64,000 nt of DNA from Prevotella sp. ne3005 (GTDB lineage: Bacteria; Bacteroidota; Bacteroidia; Bacteroidales; Bacteroidaceae). The DNA is taken from contig NZ_FOCK01000002.1 in the NCBI RefSeq assembly GCF_900110085.1, positions 248,001-312,000 on the forward strand. The letters are read 5' to 3'. The position numbers and the translations under genes were made by a program. The notes beneath the pieces were generated by a model that was not told where the DNA came from, ran no database searches, and worked only from the letters and a program-made list of their open reading frames with translations. Shown one piece after another: positions 18,036-24,458 of the stretch; within the stretch, counting starts at the first letter, position 1; each line of letters begins with the position of its first letter.

Positions 18036-18060
18036 GGGCCGCGCCTAAGCGCAGCCCTTA
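18033..18060 (+). terminator. Possible terminator of glycosyltransferase operon
   Basis: TAAGGGC (18033-18039) pairs with GCCCTTA (18054-18060), with inner GCGC/GCGC pairing. No T run follows; a heptamer array follows instead. Rho-independent function is uncertain. Confidence 0.45.
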
Positions 18061-18063
18061 ACA

Positions 18064-18112
18064 TTCAATTTTCAATCTTCAATTTTCAATTTTCAATCTT
18101 CAATCTTCAATT
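18064..18112. repeat. Heptamer array, 7 perfect-register units
   Basis: Seven consecutive TTCAATT/TTCAATC units, the longest array of the 7-bp family here. It fills the gap between the glycosyltransferase operon and the end of rpsP. Confidence 0.9.
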
Positions 18113-18115
18113 GAA

Positions 18116-18667
18116 TTAAGCCTCAGCAGGAGCCTCCTCTGCGGGAGCCTCTGCAGCAGCTTCCTCAGCAGCCTTAGCGGCCTCGGCCTCAGCCTTAGCA
18201 GCAGCCTCAGCAGCCTTCTTGTCAGCTACCTTCTTGGCGATGGCCTCGTTAACGGCCTTCTCTGCCTTCAATGCATTGGCAGCAGCATCCTTCTTAGCCT
18301 TAGCCTCAGCCTCAGCGATCTTGTTCAGGCCATTCTGCTTGTCAGCCTTCCAGGCGTCGAACTTCTTCTGGGCAGCAGCCTCGTCGAAAGCGCCCTTCTT
18401 CACGCCACCACGCAGGTGCTTCATCAGGTACACGCCCTCACGGCTCAGGATGTTACGTACGGTGTCTGTGGGCTGGGCACCAGTCTCAACCCAATACAGT
18501 GCACGGTCGAAATTCAAGTCTACTGTGGCAGGATTGGTGTTAGGATTGTAAGTACCAATCTTTTCAGTAAAACGACCATCACGTGGTGCACGAGCGTCAG
18601 CGATTACGATGCTGTAGAAGGCATAGCCCTTACGGCCGCCGCGCTGCAATCTGATTTTTGTTGCCAT
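18116..18667 (-). CDS. rpsP: 30S ribosomal protein S16 with long C-terminal extension
   Basis: Binds 16S rRNA during 30S assembly. Residues 1-80 are the S16 core ([46 protein letters not shown]). The rest, to 183 aa, is an Ala/Lys/Glu-rich, probably helical tail ending in a PAEEAPAEA tract. Extended S16 proteins are usual in Bacteroidota, so this is not a fusion artefact. Monogenic here, without the rimM-trmD partners common in other phyla. A promoter about 65 bp upstream gives a longer leader than most genes in the window. Confidence 0.96.
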   Translation of the reverse strand: MATKIRLQRGGRKGYAFYSIVIADARAPRDGRFTEKIGTYNPNTNPATVDLNFDRALYWVETGAQPTDTVRNILSREGVYLMKHLRGGVKKGAFDEAAAQKKFDAWKADKQNGLNKIAEAEAKAKKDAAANALKAEKAVNEAIAKKVADKKAAEAAAKAEAEAAKAAEEAAAEAPAEEAPAEA

Positions 18668-18732
18668 AATCTTTTGTTTGTTTTTTAATTGTTAAATTTG
18701 AATTTCAAGCTCTTAACTCGTAAAAGCGGGTG

Positions 18733-18740
18733 CAAAGGTA
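18733..18740 (-). promoter_or_regulatory. Promoter of rpsP (-7 box)
   Basis: Minus-strand TACCTTTG, 65 bp upstream of the rpsP start. Confidence 0.6.
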
Positions 18741-18749
18741 CTATATTTT

Positions 18750-18777
18750 ATTGAAAATTGAACATTGAAAATTGAAA
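18750..18777. repeat. Heptamer array, 4 units
   Basis: ATTGAAA, ATTGAAC, ATTGAAA, ATTGAAA, upstream of rpsP. Confidence 0.85.
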
Positions 18778-18845
18778 AATTGCCCCTACATACATATTTT
18801 TAACTAAATTTGGGCGTTTTCTTGATGATAATCCTCAAAAATTTG

Positions 18846-18853
18846 TATCTTTG
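18846..18853 (+). promoter_or_regulatory. Promoter of glycosyltransferase gene (-7 box)
   Basis: TATCTTTG, with TTG 21 bp upstream at 18822-18824. The leader between the box and the ATG at 18897 is mostly a heptamer array. Confidence 0.65.
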
Positions 18854-18871
18854 CCCCCAAAAATATCAATA

Positions 18872-18899
18872 TTCAATCTTCAATTTTCAATCTTCAATG
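18872..18899. repeat. Heptamer array, 4 units, containing a start codon
   Basis: TTCAATC, TTCAATT, TTCAATC, TTCAATG. The ATG of the last unit (18897-18899) is the predicted start of the glycosyltransferase gene. Confidence 0.85.
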
Positions 18900-19790
18900 C
18901 CCAACATTCAATCGTTGTCCATCCTCATCCCCACTTACAACGACCAATGTGTCTCCTTGGTGGATGCACTCAGGCGCCAGTCTGAGACAGCAGGCATCGC
19001 CTATGAGATCCTGGTGGCTGACGATGGATCCACCGACTTGAGTATTGTCGAAGACAACAGTCGTATCAACCAGTGGGAGCATTGCCGTTACATCGTCCGT
19101 ACCCAGAACAGCGGTCGGGCTGCCATCCGCAACTTTCTTGCCCAGCAGGCTCAATACGACTATCTGCTCTTCATCGACAGCGACATGACCATCACCTCGT
19201 CCGACTTCATCTCCAGATACCTTGCCGTCACCGATGCCGAAGTCATCAACGGTGGCGTATCCATCGATGGCGATCCTGACGCACTCAAAGGTTGTCTCCG
19301 TTATCTCTACGAGAAAGCCGAAGAGCCTCATCATACCGCAGCCTGTCGCCAGCAGTCGCCCTATCAGCACCTCCACACGGCCAATCTCTTCATCCATCGC
19401 TCTCTCATGCTCGCCCACCCCTTCGATGAGCGTTTCCGCCATTATGGTTACGAAGATGTGCTCCTGGGCAAGACGCTCCGTCAGCACCACATACCTATCA
19501 TGCACATCCATAACCCCGTCAGTTTCAGCATCTTCGAAAGCAACTCTCAATTCATGCTCAAAACCGAAGAAGGTCTTCAAACGCTCCATCAGTTCCGAAA
19601 CGACCTCCGGGGTTACTCCCGCCTGCTCACGTTGGTCTCAGGCATCCACATCCCCCTCATCCTGAGCCTCATCCGTCTCTGGCATCGTCTCTTCGGAAAA
19701 GCAGAAAGGCGCAATCTCTGCAGTTCGCACCCCTCTCTACTCGTCTTCAAACTCTACCGCCTGGGCTACTTCCTGAGGCTATCATCCTAA
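18897..19790 (+). CDS. Glycosyltransferase family 2
   Basis: 297 aa. The start at 18897 is chosen because it precedes the conserved LSILIPTYNDQ strand; the longer in-frame start at 18810 lies upstream of the -7 box. GT-A motifs: LVADDGSTD, NSGRAAIRNFLA and the DxD FIDSDMTI, then a C-terminal YGYEDVLLGK segment as in GT2 enzymes that recognise a hexosaminyl acceptor. Its C-terminus overlaps the convergent unknown gene by 4 bp. Part of the polysaccharide region but a separate transcript. Confidence 0.85.
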   Translation: MPNIQSLSILIPTYNDQCVSLVDALRRQSETAGIAYEILVADDGSTDLSIVEDNSRINQWEHCRYIVRTQNSGRAAIRNFLAQQAQYDYLLFIDSDMTITSSDFISRYLAVTDAEVINGGVSIDGDPDALKGCLRYLYEKAEEPHHTAACRQQSPYQHLHTANLFIHRSLMLAHPFDERFRHYGYEDVLLGKTLRQHHIPIMHIHNPVSFSIFESNSQFMLKTEEGLQTLHQFRNDLRGYSRLLTLVSGIHIPLILSLIRLWHRLFGKAERRNLCSSHPSLLVFKLYRLGYFLRLSS

Positions 19791-20371
19791 CCCCTCTCCG
19801 ACACCACCAACTCCCTTGGCAGGGTAATCAGTTTCAGTCGCTGATACCAGATACGACTGGAGCCAACGATATGTTTTTGTGTATGGCTGCTGATGATGTA
19901 GTAGCTCGCAGTATACTCATCCATCATATCCAGAAACACCTTCTTGATTCTCGAGCACTTCTCGTTGATGGCATTATCCAGCGGGTTCACCAGATGGTCC
20001 ACACCCTCCAGAATCTTCTCCTTATCCATCAACTTGGCTGTCGCCATATAATAATGCGTCAGTTCTTCCCGATAATCCGCCAGCTGTTTGAACTCGATGC
20101 CCTCCGGGTGAGCCAGGAACAACAGATACACGGCCTTATGCACTGGCTGCAGCTCCACCTCTTGATGATTATAATCAGCCAGAATGAATCGATAATCCTT
20201 CGTGATCACCAACCTGCTCAGTTTACCCTTGGCAGCCTCTATGCGCAGCTCCTCCAACAAGGGCACGCCAATAGCCTTCAGCAGCAGGTCTCTCCTACCC
20301 TCTGCCTCCAGTTGAGCCACAAGCCTTCTCAGCTCTTGTGCCCGCTCCTCAGGTGTCAGCAACTCATTCAT
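19787..20371 (-). CDS. Unknown conserved protein coupled to ftsZ
   Basis: Not a family I recognise. 194 aa from MNELLTPEERAQEL. The N-terminus (1-60) is charged and probably helical. The middle (about 75-130) reads like a small winged-helix or DNA-binding-like fold (VHKAVYLLFLAHPEGIEFKQLADYREEL). The end is RLKLITLPRELVVSERG. The ATG overlaps the ftsZ stop (ATGA at 20371-20368), so it is translated with FtsZ. A decayed copy of its C-terminus lies at 22683-22754. No signal peptide or membrane segment. A division- or stress-related role would be guesswork. Confidence 0.75.
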   Translation of the reverse strand: MNELLTPEERAQELRRLVAQLEAEGRRDLLLKAIGVPLLEELRIEAAKGKLSRLVITKDYRFILADYNHQEVELQPVHKAVYLLFLAHPEGIEFKQLADYREELTHYYMATAKLMDKEKILEGVDHLVNPLDNAINEKCSRIKKVFLDMMDEYTASYYIISSHTQKHIVGSSRIWYQRLKLITLPRELVVSERG

Positions 20372-21645
20372 TCCGTTACCACATTCATCATCTTGTTCAT
20401 CCAGCCCTTCCACTTGTCCAGAGTCGTAGGCACCTTCTCCTCCACCTCTTCCTTTTCTGGTTCGGGTTCTGGTTCGGGCTCAGGCTCTGCCACCACGGCA
20501 GGCTCTGGTTCTGGAGGCGTCTCCACCTCAAAAGGCAGTTCCTGCTGTGTAATCACCACGCCCATCGTTTGCTTCACCACAGGCTTATACAGTTTCTTGA
20601 TGATATCCTCAAAATAATCATCCTCATTCCTGTGAACGTCCATCTTCACCTCCTCTTCCAGATGATCCTCCATACCTGTGGCCAGGATGGTCACCTTGGC
20701 ATCCTCGCCCAGCGTATCGTCTGTCGCCGTACCCCATATCACGTCGATGTTTGGATCCAGCTCGTCGAAGAAATCATCAATCTCCTGCAACTCCCTCACA
20801 AAGATAGGATGCGCGTCGCTGGCATAGATATTAAAGAGGATACGCTTCGCCTTGCCAATATCATTGCCATAGATCAGCGGAGAATCCAGTGCGTTCATGA
20901 TTGCCTTCTCCACACGATGATCACCACTGGCGCGTCCCATCGCCATGATGGCCCCACCGCCATTCTTCATCGTCGTCTCCACATCGCGGAAGTCACTCTT
21001 AATACCCCCATCGCTGGGCAGTGTAATCAGTTCCGAGATACCCTTCACAGCATCCATCAGGATATTATCCGCCTTCACGAAAGCCTCCTTTACAGATATC
21101 TCCGAATCAGCGTATACGTCACACAACCGCTCATTATTCACAATCAGCAGGGCATCCACATTCTTCCGCAACTCCTCCACACCCTTCAGGGCCTTGATAA
21201 TCTTACGTTTCTTCTCGAAATAGAAAGGAATGGTCACCACGCCCACCGTCAGGATGCCCATCCTCTTAGCCACGCCAGCAACCACAGGCGCTGCACCAGT
21301 ACCAGTGCCGCCCCCCATGCCAGCTGTCACAAACGCCATCTTCGTACCGTCCGAAAACAGTCTCTCAAAATCATTGAGATTATTCTCTGCCTCCTCACGC
21401 CCCTTTTCAGGATTGCCTCCAGCGCCTAGACCCTCACCTATCTGGATCTTCACTGGCACAGGCGAACGTGAGAGCGACTGACTATCCGTATTACAAACAG
21501 CATACGTCACGCCCTCCACGCCCTCGTTATACATATTCCTCACAGCATTGCAGCCTCCGCCTCCAACGCCAACCACCTTGATGATGCCCTGCATCTGGTC
21601 CTTAATGTCGTCAAACTCCAACAACGTATTCATATCCATTCCCAT
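20368..21645 (-). CDS. ftsZ: FtsZ, tubulin-like GTPase (possibly a second copy)
   Basis: GTP-driven filament protein of the cytokinetic ring. 425 aa from MGMDMNTLLEFDD at 21645; an upstream in-frame ATG at 21666 overlaps the -7 box and is rejected. GTP-binding motifs are intact: VVGVGGGGCNAV, CNTDSQSL and the tubulin signature GGGTGTGAAP (about 111-120). In the T7 synergy loop both Asp remain (SDFRDV) but the usual Asn two residues before is Lys. After the globular part comes a Pro-Glu repeat linker (PEPEP) and a tail DKWKGWMNKMMNVVTE. It is not next to ftsA/ftsQ, unlike the housekeeping gene in Bacteroidales dcw clusters. Confidence 0.88.
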   Translation of the reverse strand: MGMDMNTLLEFDDIKDQMQGIIKVVGVGGGGCNAVRNMYNEGVEGVTYAVCNTDSQSLSRSPVPVKIQIGEGLGAGGNPEKGREEAENNLNDFERLFSDGTKMAFVTAGMGGGTGTGAAPVVAGVAKRMGILTVGVVTIPFYFEKKRKIIKALKGVEELRKNVDALLIVNNERLCDVYADSEISVKEAFVKADNILMDAVKGISELITLPSDGGIKSDFRDVETTMKNGGGAIMAMGRASGDHRVEKAIMNALDSPLIYGNDIGKAKRILFNIYASDAHPIFVRELQEIDDFFDELDPNIDVIWGTATDDTLGEDAKVTILATGMEDHLEEEVKMDVHRNEDDYFEDIIKKLYKPVVKQTMGVVITQQELPFEVETPPEPEPAVVAEPEPEPEPEPEKEEVEEKVPTTLDKWKGWMNKMMNVVTE

Positions 21646-21663
21646 ACATTCACGAATTTGCTG

Positions 21664-21671
21664 CAAAATTA
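21664..21671 (-). promoter_or_regulatory. Promoter of ftsZ (-7 box)
   Basis: Minus-strand TAATTTTG ending 18 bp upstream of the chosen ATG. It overlaps the alternative ATG at 21666. Confidence 0.6.
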
Positions 21672-21765
21672 CAAACTATTTTTCACATTTCAAAATCTCC
21701 GCAAGGCTTGCGACAGGGATTTTCCTTCAAAGAGGCATAGTATAAACCACTTTTTTATAACCAAT

Positions 21766-21780
21766 ACTTAATTTTTAAGT
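21766..21780. promoter_or_regulatory. Candidate operator upstream of the toxin-antitoxin-like pair
   Basis: Inverted repeat ACTTAA-TTT-TTAAGT just upstream of the -33 box. Its half-site resembles the palindrome at 21829-21840. Confidence 0.45.
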
Positions 21781-21787
21781 TAATTAT

Positions 21788-21819
21788 TTGGATGTTTCAG
21801 GAATAGTTCTTATCTTTGC
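21788..21819 (+). promoter_or_regulatory. Promoter of the toxin-antitoxin-like pair
   Basis: TTTG (21788-21791), 20-bp spacer, TATCTTTG (21812-21819): full consensus. Confidence 0.85.
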
Positions 21820-21828
21820 AGCGAAATA

Positions 21829-21840
21829 ACTTATAAGTTA
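21829..21840. promoter_or_regulatory. Candidate operator in the leader
   Basis: Perfect 12-bp palindrome AACTTATAAGTT between the -7 box and the ATG. Together with 21766-21780 it brackets the promoter, as expected for autoregulation by the HTH protein. Confidence 0.5.
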
Positions 21841-21855
21841 AGAACTGATATCTGT

Positions 21856-22350
21856 ATGAATACGAAACAGCATTACTCTATTGAACTTGTAGAAGAGTAC
21901 GAAAACGTCAATTTCTACAGCATACACCTTGATGGCAAAGAACTGACAGAACTCGAGGCTTTCTTTGAGAAATTCCCCATCGGTTGCGATTATGACGAAG
22001 ATATAGACGTCATCATTGCGTGGATGGATAGGATAGCCGAGACTGGAGCTCTCGAAAGATACTTTCGTCCAGAAGGTCGGTATGGTGATGGTGTTGGAGT
22101 CATACCTATAGATGTTGGCAACAAAGTCCGTCTATATTGTCTTCGATTATCCGACAAGATATTGGTATTTGGTAACGGAGGAGTCAAGGATTCTGCTTCA
22201 TGGCAGGAAAGCGAGTCACTTGCTCCTTATGTAAAGCTTCTGATTGATACGAGCCGTTTTGTATCCTCACGTATAAACGACGGCTCGTTGGTTTTGATTG
22301 ACAAGGAAATCATTGGTAACTTAAACTTTTCGCGAGATGAAGAGAAGTAG
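21856..22350 (+). CDS. Putative toxin-like partner of HTH protein
   Basis: 164 aa, no signal peptide. The family is not certain. The stretch NKVRLYCLRLSDKILVFGNGGVKD (residues about 92-115) has the strand pattern of RelE/HigB-type toxins, where a central sheet reads RVLY-x-DKIVLLHGFxKK. The N-terminal 70 residues are acidic and longer than in classical HigB. It overlaps an XRE-family gene by 14 bp in toxin-first order, as in higBA. The promoter is strong and flanked by palindromes. A type II toxin-antitoxin role is inferred from this arrangement. Confidence 0.6.
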   Translation: MNTKQHYSIELVEEYENVNFYSIHLDGKELTELEAFFEKFPIGCDYDEDIDVIIAWMDRIAETGALERYFRPEGRYGDGVGVIPIDVGNKVRLYCLRLSDKILVFGNGGVKDSASWQESESLAPYVKLLIDTSRFVSSRINDGSLVLIDKEIIGNLNFSRDEEK

Positions 22351-22675
22351 TATTATTGAAGCAAGGCGTGAGCATGTTAATCCATTAGTCCGCCAGAGAG
22401 TTGATCTTTCGTTTCAGATAGTGGATCGCATTCATGACATCCTTGTGGCAAAAGGACTCAAACAGAAAGATCTGGCTCTGCTACTTGGTAAAAAGGAGGC
22501 AGAAATCAGCAAGTGGATGCGTGGTACTCACAATTTCACGATAGATACGATAGTATCCATTGAGCAGGCACTTGGCGCCCCTATCCTTCAGGTGGTAACT
22601 CAGGAAGAAAAGGCTCCTGCCTATGAGTTTGAGTCCATGATGGCCAGCGAACCCTTATTGCCCCCTGAGCCATAA
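22337..22675 (+). CDS. XRE-family HTH protein (HigA-like antitoxin candidate)
   Basis: 112 aa. A helix-turn-helix is clear at about residues 35-80: HDILVAKGLKQKDLALLLGKKEAEISKWMRG. This is the lambda-repressor-like fold, with HNFTIDTIVSIEQALG completing helices 4-5. The tail is acidic and Pro-rich. The start lies 14 bp inside the upstream gene. Expected to bind the upstream partner and repress their shared promoter, probably at the AACTTA/TAAGTT palindromes. Confidence 0.8.
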   Translation: MKRSSIIEARREHVNPLVRQRVDLSFQIVDRIHDILVAKGLKQKDLALLLGKKEAEISKWMRGTHNFTIDTIVSIEQALGAPILQVVTQEEKAPAYEFESMMASEPLLPPEP

Positions 22676-22682
22676 CTCATAT

Positions 22683-22754
22683 TTATTCCCAGACCACCAA
22701 TTCACGGGGCAGAGAAATCTTCTTTGCTTCACCACGCAGTCCATCTATAAATTA
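22683..22754 (-). pseudogene. Remnant of a paralogue of the ftsZ-coupled gene
   Basis: Minus-strand translation gives a short tail containing KKISLPRELVVWE followed by TAA. It matches the C-terminus of the unknown protein at 19787-20371 (KLITLPRELVVSE). In-frame stops lie just upstream, and the 47-bp repeat begins about 22 bp beyond. Only the last about 20 codons survive. Confidence 0.65.
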
Positions 22755-22776
22755 AAGCAAGTTTTGCATTTTTCTC

Positions 22777-22823
22777 ACCGCTCGGCTTTGCCGCTTTGCT
22801 TGCAAAGAAGGCTTGTGGAGAGA
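22777..22823 (+). repeat. 47-bp direct repeat, copy 1
   Basis: Matches the copy at 23760-23806 at 46 of 47 positions. It begins ACCGCTCGGCTTTGCCG and ends GGAGAGA, and contains two small hairpins (CGGC-TTT-GCCG and CTTTGC-TT-GCAAAG). Confidence 0.9.
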
Positions 22824-22880
22824 AAATCACCACTACTCGGAGGGAGTAATGGTGATATAAAGGGATATACAGACGAAGGA

Positions 22881-23684
22881 TTAATACGAATCAGCCATCA
22901 AATCTTTACGACCTATGAGGCTGAAGATACGGATATCATTGTCTTCGTTCAGAATTCTGAGAGTACGGAGAACCTCATTGAGCGTAGAGCCGCTGGTGGT
23001 CACATCATCTATCACCAATACATTCTGCTGGCGAATCTTTGAACATAGCTCCTTATCTTCATTAGTTGCATATCTGAGGAAGTTCATCATATAAGGACGG
23101 AAGCGACTCTTCTTAACATCCTTGGCTATGGTGAAGTAATCCTTCTGATGAATCAAGTCGAGCATGTCGTTAATGGACTTCTTAGCTTCCTCCTTTTGTG
23201 CCTCAGTATAGCGAGGACGGCCATTCTCTAAAACATCATTCAAATATGATTGCTCATAAGCATCCATATCAAAAGAGATACTTGCTGGCAACGATTTTAC
23301 AAGTTCCATCTTCCTCAAAGTAGGCTGAGCAAACCTATAGATGTAACGAAGCATATACTGATTGACCTTACTCGATGATTCTGGCATCACGACCAAGTCA
23401 TAATCGTACAAGTTAATTTGCTTATCGAGATTATCAATAGCTTTCTTTATAAAATGTGTAAGGTCTGGAGTCTCCTGCAAATCCTGAGTAAAATTAACGT
23501 ATTTGATGAATGCACTTCTTACTGGGCCATCTACCTGATCAGAGAACTCATAACCATAATAGAAGCACTTACCGAATGCCTCTACTTGATAGTCATCACC
23601 AGTCAGACTGACAATGTCCTCTGCACCATCGTGCTCGAAATCAAACACGAACTCTTTCTCCGCATCGTCGAATGTTACGCCCAT
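22881..23684 (-). CDS. Phosphoribosyltransferase-fold protein (ComF-like/PRTase)
   Basis: 267 aa, cytoplasmic. Near the C-terminus VLVIDDVTTSGSTLNEVLRTLR is a clear PRPP-binding loop of type I phosphoribosyltransferases (two acidic residues then T-S-G-S-T). The N-terminal two thirds (acidic start, then LVVMPESSSKVNQYMLRYIYRF) is unlike salvage enzymes and may be a dedicated substrate or regulatory domain. The gene stands alone, framed by two copies of a 47-bp direct repeat. This suggests an accessory gene, as seen with PRTases in DNA-processing or phage-related loci. The substrate is unknown. Confidence 0.75.
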   Translation of the reverse strand: MGVTFDDAEKEFVFDFEHDGAEDIVSLTGDDYQVEAFGKCFYYGYEFSDQVDGPVRSAFIKYVNFTQDLQETPDLTHFIKKAIDNLDKQINLYDYDLVVMPESSSKVNQYMLRYIYRFAQPTLRKMELVKSLPASISFDMDAYEQSYLNDVLENGRPRYTEAQKEEAKKSINDMLDLIHQKDYFTIAKDVKKSRFRPYMMNFLRYATNEDKELCSKIRQQNVLVIDDVTTSGSTLNEVLRTLRILNEDNDIRIFSLIGRKDLMADSY

Positions 23685-23703
23685 ATCGTTTGCTCTTTAG
23701 GTG

Positions 23704-23711
23704 CAAATATA
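23704..23711 (-). promoter_or_regulatory. Promoter of phosphoribosyltransferase gene (-7 box)
   Basis: Minus-strand TATATTTG, 19 bp upstream of the ATG. Confidence 0.55.
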
Positions 23712-23759
23712 CAACTTTTTTCGGAAAGAATAATGATTTAGAGGAAAAATATATTTCTT

Positions 23760-23806
23760 ACCGCTCGGCTTTGCCGCTTTGCTTGCAAAGAAGGCTTGCG
23801 GAGAGA
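23760..23806 (+). repeat. 47-bp direct repeat, copy 2
   Basis: One mismatch to copy 1 at 22777-22823; the two are 983 bp apart in the same orientation and bracket the phosphoribosyltransferase gene. Confidence 0.9.
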
Positions 23807-23901
23807 TAAGTTGTGTTAATCAAAAAAATTCTTTCTGACAGATTTCATTAAAAATGGCAAAAGCCGTCACCATGGTAGTTAACTTGTTGGTATATAGAGG
23901 T

Positions 23902-23937
23902 TTAAGTGGTGACGGCTGCTCTTTTGAGCCGTCACCC
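23902..23937 (+). repeat. Inner inverted repeat, left arm (36 bp)
   Basis: Exact reverse complement of 24210-24245; contains a 10-bp stem-loop. Confidence 0.92.
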
Positions 23938-24075
23938 AGCCGTCACCGAAGCGGCTTTTTGGTAAGAGATACGGACAAAAATGGGCTTTAATAAGGCTTA
24001 AAACATTGGTTATCAAGTAGTTCCCTAACAGCAAAGATAAGGGAAACAGTTTGTTTCCATAGGGGAAACAACTTG

Positions 24076-24135
24076 TTCCCAAGGTGGGAATATACTAGTT
24101 CCCAACGTGGGAACAAACTATTCCCAAGGTGGGAA
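24076..24135. repeat. Three spaced palindromes TTCCCA-N3-TGGGAA
   Basis: Copies at 24076-24090, 24099-24113 and 24121-24135, spaced 23 and 22 bp, differing only in the 3-nt centre and linkers. Confidence 0.9.
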
Positions 24136-24209
24136 CTCTGGGAAAGCAGTGTCTAAAACGATGCACGAAATAGGTAGTTTTGGGTGAAAAACGGTTTGTG
24201 GTGATGGCA

Positions 24210-24245
24210 GGGTGACGGCTCAAAAGAGCAGCCGTCACCACTTAA
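24210..24245 (-). repeat. Inner inverted repeat, right arm (36 bp)
   Basis: Exact reverse complement of 23902-23937. Confidence 0.92.
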
Positions 24246-24287
24246 TATATTGATAGTCAGGAAGAAAGGTCGTGTGGTGACGGCTTA

Positions 24288-24458
24288 AGCCATTTTTTGT
24301 GACTTTTCGCGGCGGTGCCTTCAGGGAAACGATGCGATTATTCCAAGTGGAGCCTATGAGTTTGGTATATCATTCCTGTTCGATCCTCAGGAAAGCCCCA
24401 TGACTCCCCATGACTATTGCGTAACGGAGGGACTTACGATTTATAGAACTTCATGGTG
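24288..24458 (+). other. Possible coding remnant abutting the inverted-repeat element
   Basis: A plus-strand frame, open from just after a TAA inside the element's right arm, encodes a plausible protein-like stretch (IIPSGAYEFGISFLFDPQES, then CVTEGLTIYRTSW and a stop). It has no start codon of its own and overlaps the MATE gene 3' end by about 25 bp. I do not recognise it. It could be the tail of a gene truncated by the element, or chance. Confidence 0.25.

Larger units (their letters stand above)
23850..24297. mobile_element. 448-bp nested inverted-repeat element (MITE-like candidate)
   Basis: Outer arms 23850-23871 and 24276-24297 pair at 20 of 22 positions (AAAAATGGC...GCCGTCACC). Inner arms 23902-23937 and 24210-24245 are a perfect 36-bp inverted repeat. 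Each inner arm is itself a hairpin (GGTGACGGCT/AGCCGTCACC). GTGACGGC or its complement occurs seven times. The centre carries three TTCCCA-N3-TGGGAA palindromes. No convincing protein is encoded and no target-site duplication is visible. It occupies most of the 750-bp gap between the phosphoribosyltransferase and MATE genes. Confidence 0.7.

Noticed and set aside
18034..18112. Heptamer array as the T-tract of a terminator for the glycosyltransferase operon
   Set aside because: TTCAATT units are not a continuous T run; termination there would need another mechanism.
22881..23806. The repeat-bracketed phosphoribosyltransferase as a composite transposon
   Set aside because: No transposase, no inverted ends and no target duplication; only a direct repeat is shown.
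23879..24082. 67-aa minus-strand frame in the inverted-repeat element
   Set aside because: Translation is low-complexity and lies in repeats; no promoter and no protein-like composition.
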